Positions 1-6,309 of a stretch of DNA of 11,420 nt are shown here, piece by piece. A program made the translations under genes and the position numbers. Where the stretch lies: NCBI GenBank assembly GCA_020217115.1, contig JAIWOA010000108.1, forward strand, positions 1-11,420, read 5' to 3'. Position 1 is the stretch's first letter. Every line of letters begins with the position of its first letter. The DNA comes from Calditerrivibrio sp. Its GTDB lineage: Bacteria > Chrysiogenota > Deferribacteres > Deferribacterales > Calditerrivibrionaceae. Below the pieces are notes generated by a model. It searched no databases and was not told where the DNA came from. It was given only the letters and a program-made list of their open reading frames with translations.

Positions 1-84
1 ATAATGATAGTAGATTTTACCTGTTTGGTTGTAATTTTAAAATATTAGATTGTTCTATTTTGTGATGTGTTGTAAGTTATTTTT

Positions 85-93
85 TGCTATAAT
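85..93 (+). promoter_or_regulatory. Candidate distal mdh promoter, extended -10
   Basis: TGCTATAAT matches the extended -10 consensus (TGnTATAAT) exactly. No good -35 box lies at 16-18 bases, although extended -10 promoters can do without one. Transcription would start near 100 and give a leader of about 220 bases that includes the hairpin at 134-158. In such AT-rich DNA a chance match is quite possible. Confidence 0.35.
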
Positions 94-235
94 TAAATAT
101 TGTATGTTTAACATATTATTACTCTTTTTTTGTGGAGATTTAATTTGTGGCCATCTCCTTGTTATGTTTTATTTCTAAAATTTGATGTTTTATAAAATTA
201 AAAAGTATTTTTATAATTTTACTGATAATAATTCC

Positions 236-270
236 TTGACATTTTACTTTATATTGTGTTATTGTATACT
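236..270 (+). promoter_or_regulatory. Candidate proximal mdh promoter
   Basis: A perfect -35 box TTGACA lies at 236-241. It can pair with TATTGT at 260-265, 18 bases downstream. A second reading of the same stretch is TTTACT at 243-248 with TATACT at 265-270, 16 bases apart. Either reading starts transcription about 40-50 bases before the mdh ATG. The second places the -10 box inside the palindrome at 263-277. Confidence 0.5.
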
Positions 271-277
271 GTATACA
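263..277. promoter_or_regulatory. 15-bp palindrome overlapping the mdh promoter
   Basis: TGTATAC-T-GTATACA is a perfect inverted repeat around the single base 270. Its two GTATAC halves (264-269 and 271-276) are also a direct repeat. It sits on or next to the -10 region, the usual place for a repressor operator. The GT...AC layout resembles sites bound by GntR-family regulators, but that family link is inference. No regulator gene is visible in the window. Confidence 0.4.
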
Positions 278-319
278 TAAAATGCTATTAAAAAAATATA
301 TAATCATAAGGAGGATTTT

Positions 320-1294
320 ATGGCTTTTAAAAGACCAAAAATAGCGCTTATAGGTGGTGGACAGATTGGTGGAGTTCTTGCTCAGCTTTGTGCATTGAAA
401 GAGCTTGGTGATGTTGTAATGTTTGATATAGTTCAAGATATGCCACAGGGAAAGACTCTTGATATCGCTGAAGCTTCAAGGATTGATGGATTTGATGTTA
501 AATTATCTGGTACTAATACTTACGAGGGGATAGAAGGGGCAGATGTTGTAATTGTTACTGCTGGACTTCCAAGGAAACCTGGAATGAGCAGGGATGATCT
601 CCTCACTACAAATGCAAATATAATCAAACAAGTTGCTGAAGGGATTAAGAAATATGCGCCAAATTCCTTTGTTATAGTTATATCTAACCCCCTTGATGCT
701 ATGGTTACTCTTATGAAAGAGGTTACAGGTTTTCCAGCTAATAGAGTGTTTGGTCAGGCTGGTGTTCTTGATTCTTCAAGATTTGCAACTTTTATTGCAT
801 GGGAACTTGGAGTATCAGTGAAGGATGTTAATGCCCTTGTTTTAGGTGGACATGGGGATACAATGGTTCCGCTTGTAAGGTATGCAAATGTTAATGGTTG
901 CCCTGTAATGGAGCTGCTTGAGCAAAAATATGGTGCAGAGAAGGCCAAAGAGGTTATGGCTGCTATGGTTAAAAGAACTGCAGGAGCTGGTGGTGAAGTT
1001 GTTGCTCTTCTTAAAACTGGTTCAGCTTTCTATTCTCCAGCATCTGCTGCAATTCAGATGGCTGAGGCTGTAATTAAAGATGAGAAGAGAGTTCTTCCTG
1101 TTTGTGCGTTACTTAATGGAGAGTACGGTGTCAAAAATCTTTATGTTGGTGTTCCAGTTGTTTTGGGTGCTAATGGTGTAGAGAAAATAATTGAATTAAA
1201 ACTCAATGAGGAAGAACAGAAAATGATGGATGTATCTGTTAATGCTGTTAAAAACCTTGTTGAAGATATGAAAAGATTAGGGTTTCTTGGATAA
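320..1294 (+). CDS. mdh: Malate dehydrogenase (LDH-like type)
   Basis: This 324-residue cytoplasmic enzyme interconverts malate and oxaloacetate with NAD in the TCA cycle, or in the reverse direction during reductive operation. The N-terminal Rossmann fold shows the nucleotide loop GGGQIGG at 12-18 and Asp36 ending the second strand (MFDI), which favours NAD over NADP. The substrate loop carries Arg85 and Arg91 (LPRKPGMSR); arginine here separates malate from lactate dehydrogenases. The catalytic pair is Asp151 (GVLDSSR) and His178 (GGHGDTMVP), with Arg154 as a further substrate contact. Length and motifs are complete. The start has AAGGAGG five bases upstream. The gene is followed by its own terminator, so it is probably monocistronic, although its neighbours are TCA genes. 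Confidence 0.96.
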   Translation: MAFKRPKIALIGGGQIGGVLAQLCALKELGDVVMFDIVQDMPQGKTLDIAEASRIDGFDVKLSGTNTYEGIEGADVVIVTAGLPRKPGMSRDDLLTTNANIIKQVAEGIKKYAPNSFVIVISNPLDAMVTLMKEVTGFPANRVFGQAGVLDSSRFATFIAWELGVSVKDVNALVLGGHGDTMVPLVRYANVNGCPVMELLEQKYGAEKAKEVMAAMVKRTAGAGGEVVALLKTGSAFYSPASAAIQMAEAVIKDEKRVLPVCALLNGEYGVKNLYVGVPVVLGANGVEKIIELKLNEEEQKMMDVSVNAVKNLVEDMKRLGFLG

Positions 1295-1302
1295 ATAACT
1301 AT

Positions 1303-1335
1303 TTTTAGGAGGGTTTAACCCTCCTAAAATTTTTT
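1303..1335 (+). terminator. Intrinsic terminator of mdh
   Basis: A perfect inverted repeat pairs 1303-1315 with 1317-1329. Its core is AGGAGGG against CCCTCCT and the effective loop is about five bases (TTTAA). Six T residues follow at 1330-1335. It begins nine bases after the mdh stop and separates mdh from the kor operon. Confidence 0.93.
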
Positions 1336-1344
1336 AAAATTATA

Positions 1345-1373
1345 TTGAAATTTTTATAGAATTGAAATATAAA
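1345..1373 (+). promoter_or_regulatory. Promoter of the kor operon
   Basis: TTGAAA at 1345-1350 and TATAAA at 1368-1373 are 17 bases apart, an optimal sigma-70-type spacing with five of six matches in each box. It lies between the mdh terminator and korD and predicts a start near 1380 with a leader of about 28 bases that contains the korD ribosome-binding site. Confidence 0.65.
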
Positions 1374-1407
1374 ATAATCCCCAATAAATTCATAAGGAGT
1401 TTTTTAA

Positions 1408-1611
1408 ATGGCTAAGGCTGAAAGGATAGAAATCATTGAAAAATGGTGTAAGGGTTGCGAGATCTGTGTTGAGTTTTGTCCTACTGGTGCTATTGAAATG
1501 AGAGATTTCAAGGTTGCAGTAAAAGATCTCGAAAAGTGTACCGCCTGTATGCAATGTGAGCTTAGGTGTCCAGATTTTGCAATAGTAATTTATAAGAAAG
1601 ATAAAGAATAG
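1408..1611 (+). CDS. korD: 2-oxoglutarate:ferredoxin oxidoreductase, delta (ferredoxin) subunit
   Basis: This 67-residue protein is an 8-iron ferredoxin-type electron carrier of the 2-oxoacid oxidoreductase complex. It takes electrons from the catalytic subunits and passes them to soluble ferredoxin, or the reverse. Two CxxCxxCxxxCP motifs are intact: Cys14, 17, 20, 24 and Cys44, 47, 50, 54. Together these bind two [4Fe-4S] clusters. AAGGAG lies eight bases before the ATG. It is the first gene of a D-A-B-C operon and its stop is followed after 14 bases by korA. This order is the one known for oorDABC of Campylobacter and Helicobacter. The assignment to 2-oxoglutarate rather than pyruvate or branched-chain acids rests on that order and on the adjacent mdh. 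Confidence 0.88.
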   Translation: MAKAERIEIIEKWCKGCEICVEFCPTGAIEMRDFKVAVKDLEKCTACMQCELRCPDFAIVIYKKDKE

Positions 1612-1625
1612 TTAGGAGGCATTAA

Positions 1626-2762
1626 GTGGCTAAAAAAGTAGAATTTATGATGGGTAACCATGCAGTAGCTGAGGGTGCCCTATATGCTGGCTGCCGTTTT
1701 TTTGGCGGTTATCCTATTACACCATCCACTGAGGTTGCTGAAAGAATGGCTGAGAGACTTCCTCAAGTGGGAGGAAGATTTATACAGATGGAAGATGAAA
1801 TTGCTGCGATGGCTTCTGTCATAGGTGCATCAATTGCTGGAGCAAAGTCTTTGACTGCTACAAGTGGTCCCGGACTTTCTTTGAAACAGGAGAATATAGG
1901 TTATGCAATGCTATGTGAGATTCCTGTTGTTATTGTAGATGTTATGAGGGGTGGCCCTTCCACTGGTATGCCAACTGGACCAAGCCAATCTGACATTATG
2001 TGTGCAAAATGGGGAACCCATGGTGATCATCCAGCAATAGCTGTGACACCTGCTTCAGTTCAGGAGCAGTTTGATGAAACCGTAAGGGCTTTTAACCTTG
2101 CTGAGAAGTATCGTTGCCCTGTTTTTGTACTCACTGACGCAATTATAGGTCAGATGATGGAGCAGCTTGTTATTCCTGAGCCAGGTGAGTTGGAAGTGAT
2201 CGAAAGACCAAAACCTACCTGTAAGCCTGAGGAATATTTGCCTTTTGATATGGATAAAGATTTTGTGCCTCTTGCTGCTTTTGGTTCAGGATATAGATAC
2301 CATATTACTGGCTTACATCACAACTCAGATGGATTCCCCACAAATGATCCTGTGCTCCATACAAAAAATACAATAAAAATAATTGAAAGACTCGATAAAA
2401 ACTATGATGATATAGTAAAAGTAGAAGAGTTTATGACTGATGATGCAGAGATTCTTGTTTTTGCAATAGGCGTATCCGCAAGATCTGCAAAACATGCTGT
2501 CGTAGAAGCTAGAAATGTTGGAATTAAAGCTGGCCTTGTAAGGCCACTTACAATCTGGCCATTCCCAGAGAGACATCTTGATAGGATCCTTAATAAAAAT
2601 AAGATTAAAGGTATTGTTGTTCCTGAAATGAACCTTGGTCAAATGACCTTTGAGGTTCAGAGAGTTGCAAAGGGTCGTTGTGCTGTTGAAGGTCTTTATA
2701 GCTTAATGCTTGACCCTATACTACCGTCCGAGATCCTCGAAAAAATTAGGAGGTTTGTATAA
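1626..2762 (+). CDS. korA: 2-oxoglutarate:ferredoxin oxidoreductase, alpha subunit
   Basis: This 378-residue protein is the alpha subunit of the thiamine-pyrophosphate enzyme that oxidatively decarboxylates 2-oxoglutarate to succinyl-CoA, or runs the reverse carboxylation. The first domain has GYPITPSTE at 28-36, the glutamate of EDEIA (Glu57), TSGPG at 79-83, the RGGPSTGMPT segment at 108-117 and THGDHP at 131-136. These are hallmark blocks of this family. The C-terminal part is the transketolase-like domain II. No gamma or beta domain is fused, in keeping with separate korB and korC genes. Translation starts at GTG; AGGAGG at 1614-1619 lies six bases ahead, which fixes the start. A related 2-ketoisovalerate oxidoreductase has similar motifs, so exact substrate choice is inferred from context. 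Confidence 0.9.
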   Translation: MAKKVEFMMGNHAVAEGALYAGCRFFGGYPITPSTEVAERMAERLPQVGGRFIQMEDEIAAMASVIGASIAGAKSLTATSGPGLSLKQENIGYAMLCEIPVVIVDVMRGGPSTGMPTGPSQSDIMCAKWGTHGDHPAIAVTPASVQEQFDETVRAFNLAEKYRCPVFVLTDAIIGQMMEQLVIPEPGELEVIERPKPTCKPEEYLPFDMDKDFVPLAAFGSGYRYHITGLHHNSDGFPTNDPVLHTKNTIKIIERLDKNYDDIVKVEEFMTDDAEILVFAIGVSARSAKHAVVEARNVGIKAGLVRPLTIWPFPERHLDRILNKNKIKGIVVPEMNLGQMTFEVQRVAKGRCAVEGLYSLMLDPILPSEILEKIRRFV

Positions 2763-3572
2763 ATGTCTTACGATTACGCTAAATATCTAAGAAAAGGTAA
2801 ATTACCTCATATATGGTGTGCTGGATGTACATATGGTATAATTCTGAAGTCTCTTATCAGGGCAATTGATGGTATCGGTTGGGCTAAAGATGATATAGCT
2901 TTGGTTTCAGGTATCGGTTGTGCAAGTCGTTTGCCTGGATATGTTGATTTTAACACATTACATACCACACATGGAAGATCAATAGGCTTTGCCACAGGTG
3001 TTAAACTTGCAAATCCAAAGCTTAATGTAATTGCTCTTGGTGGAGATGGTGATATGACAGCTATAGGTGGTAACCACTTCATACACGCATGCAGAAGAAA
3101 TATTGACCTCACTATCTTTGTATTTAACAATAATATTTATGGTATGACAGGTGCACAATATTCTCCAACAACCCCTAAAGGTGCCTGGGCAACTACTTCT
3201 CCATACGGTATGGCAGAAAATACTTTTGAAATAACATCCCTTGCTATCGGTTCAGGTGCAAGTTTTGTTGCAAGAACTACTGCTTATCATGTTGCTCACT
3301 GTGAGAAGATGATGAAGGAAGCATTTCAGCACAAAGGAACAAGTGTTGTTGAGATCATAAATGCTTGTCCTACAGGTTTTGGTAGAAAAAATAAATTTAA
3401 AACTCCTGCTTCAATGTTGACATGGATGAAAGATTCTGCTGTTAATATTGAAAGAGCAAAGAATATGTCTCCAGAAGAACTTGTAGGTAAATATACTATA
3501 GGTGTTCTCCATAAAGTTGATAAGCCAGAATATATTGAAACATATGATACTACAGTTGGATTAAAAAAATAG
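2763..3572 (+). CDS. korB: 2-oxoglutarate:ferredoxin oxidoreductase, beta subunit (TPP-binding)
   Basis: This 269-residue subunit holds the thiamine pyrophosphate site and the proximal iron-sulphur cluster. The TPP/magnesium motif begins at GDGD (94-97) and ends at the NNN of 122-124, followed by IYGMTG. Four cysteines fit the beta-subunit [4Fe-4S] cluster: Cys19 and Cys22 (WCAGC), Cys53 (GIGCASR) and Cys202 (ACPTGFGR). The residue after the second cysteine is Thr, where many relatives have Gly (WCxGCG). The ATG directly abuts the korA stop with no gap. Its ribosome-binding site AGGAGG (2748-2753) lies inside the last codons of korA, so translation of the two catalytic subunits is probably coupled. 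Confidence 0.92.
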   Translation: MSYDYAKYLRKGKLPHIWCAGCTYGIILKSLIRAIDGIGWAKDDIALVSGIGCASRLPGYVDFNTLHTTHGRSIGFATGVKLANPKLNVIALGGDGDMTAIGGNHFIHACRRNIDLTIFVFNNNIYGMTGAQYSPTTPKGAWATTSPYGMAENTFEITSLAIGSGASFVARTTAYHVAHCEKMMKEAFQHKGTSVVEIINACPTGFGRKNKFKTPASMLTWMKDSAVNIERAKNMSPEELVGKYTIGVLHKVDKPEYIETYDTTVGLKK

Positions 3573-3581
3573 GAGTTTGTG

Positions 3582-4124
3582 ATGGCGAGAATAGATATTA
3601 GATTAGGTGGTTCCGGTGGTCAGGGAACGATTACTGCTGCTGCAATTATGGGGTATGCGGCAGTATATGCAGGGAAAAAAGCTGTACAAACTAAATCTTA
3701 TGGACCTGAAGCAAGAGGTGGTGCTGCAAGGGGTGAAGTTGTTATCAGCGATGAAGATATAAACTATGTAAAGGTTATAAAATCTGATATACTTGTTGCT
3801 CTTACTCAAGAATCATGCGATAAATTTATCGTAGATGCAAAAGAGGGGAGTATTGTAGTTGTTGACGATTTTATGGTTAAAAATAAACCACAGGGTAATT
3901 TTAAAGTTTACTCTCTTCCTATAATAAAAACAGCTGCAGAAGACATTGGTAAATCTATGGTTGCTAATATTGTCATGCTTGGTGTTATAAATCAACTTGC
4001 AAATCTACTCGATTTTGATAAGCTTGAAAAGGGTGTATTGAGTAAAGTTCCTAAAGGTACAGAAGAACTCAATAAAAAGGCACTTAGAGCAGGTGTTGAG
4101 CTTGCTAAGGCTGCAATGAAGTAG
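3582..4124 (+). CDS. korC: 2-oxoglutarate:ferredoxin oxidoreductase, gamma subunit
   Basis: This 180-residue protein belongs to the pyruvate/2-oxoacid oxidoreductase gamma family, which completes the catalytic core and contributes to the CoA-binding side. The N-terminal glycine-rich loop GGSGGQG (9-15) and the block SYGPEARGG near 45-53 are typical. A GTG at 3579 and an ATG at 3582 are both in frame. AGGAG at 3571-3575 overlaps the korB stop and is three bases from the GTG but six from the ATG, so I choose the ATG. It is the last gene of the kor operon and is followed by a strong terminator. No iron-sulphur motif is present, as expected for this subunit. Confidence 0.9.
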   Translation: MARIDIRLGGSGGQGTITAAAIMGYAAVYAGKKAVQTKSYGPEARGGAARGEVVISDEDINYVKVIKSDILVALTQESCDKFIVDAKEGSIVVVDDFMVKNKPQGNFKVYSLPIIKTAAEDIGKSMVANIVMLGVINQLANLLDFDKLEKGVLSKVPKGTEELNKKALRAGVELAKAAMK

Positions 4125-4142
4125 TATTTATGCTTATAAATT

Positions 4143-4172
4143 AAAAAAAGCCCTCGAAAGAGGGCTTTTTTT
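4143..4172. terminator. Bidirectional terminator between korC and sdhE
   Basis: AGCCCTC (4149-4155) pairs with GAGGGCT (4160-4166) around a GAAA tetraloop, flanked by seven A residues on the left and seven T residues on the right. The symmetry lets it stop transcription from both sides. Read on the minus strand it starts directly at the stop codon of the converging sdhE-like gene (4171-4173). Confidence 0.95.
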
Positions 4173-4476
4173 AATATTCATCTATTAATTTTTTACCAAG
4201 TTTTCGTGCTTCGTTGGCAAACTGTTCTATATCCTTTAAAAACCTTATATTATAGATATGGGCATATGTTTCTGCAGGTTTTGTACCCATTACAACATCA
4301 TAGAGGTCATTATCATATATTTTTTCAAGGAACTCATTAAATATATCCAGATCATCAATGGTGTAATTCTTTGGGACAAATTCAGTTGCAAATCTTCTCA
4401 AAATAAGCTCATTTTCAAGCATCGCTCTTCTGGCACATAGAAAAACTGTTTTCTTATATTTTGGGTTGTCTATCAC
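4171..4476 (-). CDS. sdhE: SdhE/SDHAF2-family flavinylation factor
   Basis: This 101-residue protein resembles the small helical factors (Pfam Sdh5; E. coli SdhE, human SDHAF2) that help attach FAD covalently to succinate dehydrogenase or fumarate reductase. The region from Cys14 to Glu32 contains RRAMLENELILRRFA, close to the SDHAF2 core RGMLEN-ILL--FA. It is followed by IFNEFLEKIYDNDLYD (45-60) and GTKPAE, which match the IF--LLE--D-DL--W----KPA pattern of E. coli SdhE. The conserved RGxxE motif reads RAMLE (17-21), with Ala18 in place of Gly. Translation starts at GTG with AGGAGG five bases ahead; that site overlaps the glmS stop. It is the last gene of the cysS-glmS operon. The family call is from remembered sequences, not a search. 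Confidence 0.78.
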   Translation of the reverse strand: MIDNPKYKKTVFLCARRAMLENELILRRFATEFVPKNYTIDDLDIFNEFLEKIYDNDLYDVVMGTKPAETYAHIYNIRFLKDIEQFANEARKLGKKLIDEY

Positions 4477-4485
4477 CTTTTCCTC

Positions 4486-6309
4486 CTATTCTACGGTAAC
4501 ACTTTTTGCTAAATTTCTTGGCTGATCCACATCTAACCCAAGCAAGGTTGCACAGTGGTAAGCAAAAAATTGAGTTACTACAGTTGTAAGAAATATTGAA
4601 GTTTCCTCAATAGTATCATTTACAAATATTGTATAATCAGCTTTTTTAGATATGCCATTGTTACTCTTTGATGCTACTGCTATTACAACTCCATCCCTTG
4701 CCTTCACCTCCTCAATATTTGATAATGTTTTTTCATAAATAGGGGAGTTTATGGCTAAGAATAAAACAGGCATATTTTTGTCAATTAGCGCAATGGGACC
4801 ATGCTTCATCTCACCAGCTGGGTAACCCTCTGCATGTATATAGGAGATCTCTTTTAATTTCAAAGCACCCTCAAGGGCTACAGGGTAATTTATATTTCTG
4901 CCAAGGTAGAGAAAATTTTTGTAATTTTTAAAGTTTTTTGCAAGCATCTCTATATCGTGATCAAGATCAAGTACAGAACTGATCTCCTCAGGTACTTTTA
5001 TAAGGGCTTTTACATATTTTATTCGTTCCTCTTTAGTTAATCTATCTTTTAACTGGGACAGATATATTGCAAGCATATAAAGTGTTGCAAGCTGTGTTGT
5101 AAATGCTTTAGTAGATGCAACCCCTATTTCTGGCCCAGCATGGGTATATATTGTTCCATGGGATTCTCTGGTTATTGATGAACCTATTACATTACAGATA
5201 GAAATAATTTTTGCTCCCTTTGATTTAGCCAGTTTCAAGGCGGCAAGGGTATCTGCTGTTTCCCCTGATTGGGATATTGGTATAAAAAGAAGTTTTTCAT
5301 CCACAATAGGTTCTCTATATCTATATTCAGATGCTATATCAACCTCAACAGGGATCTTTGCAAATTTTTCTATAAGGAATTTCCCTACTAAACCAGCATG
5401 CCAGCTTGTGCCACAGGCAACTATCTGTATCCTCTCAATGGACAACAAATCACCCTTCATCTCTTCAAGTTCACTAAGATAGATCTTTCCATCTTCTAAG
5501 GAATACTTTCCCCTGATTGTATCTGTGATTGCCCTTGGCTGTTCATAAATCTCTTTCTGCATAAAGTGTTTATAACCTGCTTTTTCAGCCATAACAGGGT
5601 TCCAGTTTATTGTTTTGACACTTCTTGATACCTTATTAAAATTTAGATCATAAATTTCTAATCTATCCTTTTCCATTATGGCTATATCACCATCTTCAAG
5701 GAAGATAAATTCCCTTGTATGATGGAGTATTGCCGGGATATCACTTGCAGCAAAATTCTCATTTTTACCCACTCCAATTACCAATGGAGCTTCTTTTCTT
5801 GCTAATAAAATTTTACCCTCTTCCCTTGAGGATATTATTGCAAGGGCATAGGCTCCTTTCAGTCGTTGAACTGCTTTTCGAACTGTTTTTTCAAGATTGT
5901 CTTCCCATAGGCTGTGTAAAAGATGTGCAATAGCCTCTGTGTCTGTTTCGGAAAGAAATTTGTAACCTTTATTTATGAGTTCATCTCTAAGTTCGAGATA
6001 GTTTTCTATTATGCCGTTGTGGACAAGTGCTATATGATCTGAGCAATGGGGGTGGGCATTTTCATCTGATGGTTTCCCATGGGTTGCCCATCTTGTGTGC
6101 CCTATACCTATGTTAGATATTAGAGGTGATTGTTCCAGTTTATTTTTTAAATTAATCAGTTTTCCAGCACTTCTTTCAGTTTTTATATTATTGTCAACTA
6201 CTACAGCAACTCCTGCAGAATCGTAACCTCTATATTCAAGCTTTGTAAGTCCATCAATTAGAATATCAACTGCATTTTTTTCACCTATGTAACCTACTAT
6301 TCCGCACAT
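4486..6309 (-). CDS. glmS: Glutamine-fructose-6-phosphate aminotransferase (isomerizing)
   Basis: This 607-residue cytoplasmic enzyme makes glucosamine-6-phosphate from fructose-6-phosphate and glutamine, the entry step to UDP-GlcNAc. Met1 is followed by the Cys2 nucleophile (MCGIVGYIG). The glutaminase domain shows HTRWATHG (71-78) and HNGIIEN (97-103). Two sugar-isomerase domains follow, with CGTSWHAG (299-306), SQSGETADT (346-354) and the segment HAEGYPAGEMKHGPIAL with His503. The C-terminus DQPRNLAKSVTVE carries the conserved lysine (602). Length and ends are complete. Its ATG shares one base with the glmU stop (TAATG), and GGGGA at 6320-6316 serves as ribosome-binding site. No glmS ribozyme is possible in this overlap, so control by glucosamine-6-phosphate would need another route. 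Confidence 0.97.
   Translation of the reverse strand: MCGIVGYIGEKNAVDILIDGLTKLEYRGYDSAGVAVVVDNNIKTERSAGKLINLKNKLEQSPLISNIGIGHTRWATHGKPSDENAHPHCSDHIALVHNGIIENYLELRDELINKGYKFLSETDTEAIAHLLHSLWEDNLEKTVRKAVQRLKGAYALAIISSREEGKILLARKEAPLVIGVGKNENFAASDIPAILHHTREFIFLEDGDIAIMEKDRLEIYDLNFNKVSRSVKTINWNPVMAEKAGYKHFMQKEIYEQPRAITDTIRGKYSLEDGKIYLSELEEMKGDLLSIERIQIVACGTSWHAGLVGKFLIEKFAKIPVEVDIASEYRYREPIVDEKLLFIPISQSGETADTLAALKLAKSKGAKIISICNVIGSSITRESHGTIYTHAGPEIGVASTKAFTTQLATLYMLAIYLSQLKDRLTKEERIKYVKALIKVPEEISSVLDLDHDIEMLAKNFKNYKNFLYLGRNINYPVALEGALKLKEISYIHAEGYPAGEMKHGPIALIDKNMPVLFLAINSPIYEKTLSNIEEVKARDGVVIAVASKSNNGISKKADYTIFVNDTIEETSIFLTTVVTQFFAYHCATLLGLDVDQPRNLAKSVTVE

Larger units (their letters stand above)
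1..319. other. Non-coding leader region upstream of mdh
   Basis: This very AT-rich stretch carries no supportable gene. Two forward frames are open from the window edge, one to a TAG at 46-48 and one to a TGA at 63-65. Either could be the tail of an upstream gene, but 15 to 20 residues are too few to judge. The region holds a perfect extended -10 box near 85-93, a weak 6-bp hairpin (GGAGAT at 134-139 with ATCTCC at 153-158), a second candidate promoter at 236-270 and a palindrome at 263-277. It ends with the mdh ribosome-binding site AAGGAGG at 308-314, five bases before the ATG. A minus-strand open frame running from inside mdh into this region has no ribosome-binding site and low-complexity composition, so I do not count it. 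Confidence 0.6.

Noticed and set aside
140..436. Minus-strand open frame of 98 codons across the mdh start
   Set aside because: It is low-complexity and Ile/Asn/Lys-rich, has no ribosome-binding site and covers the promoter and 5' end of mdh.
320..1294. Lactate dehydrogenase as an alternative call for the first gene
   Set aside because: The substrate loop has Arg85 and Arg91 in the malate-type RKPGMSR context.
1307..1312. AGGAGG in the mdh terminator stem as a ribosome-binding site
   Set aside because: No start codon or open frame follows at a suitable distance; it is part of the hairpin.
2325..2642. Minus-strand open frame inside korA
   Set aside because: It is a shadow of a well-supported gene, with no family resemblance and no translation signal.
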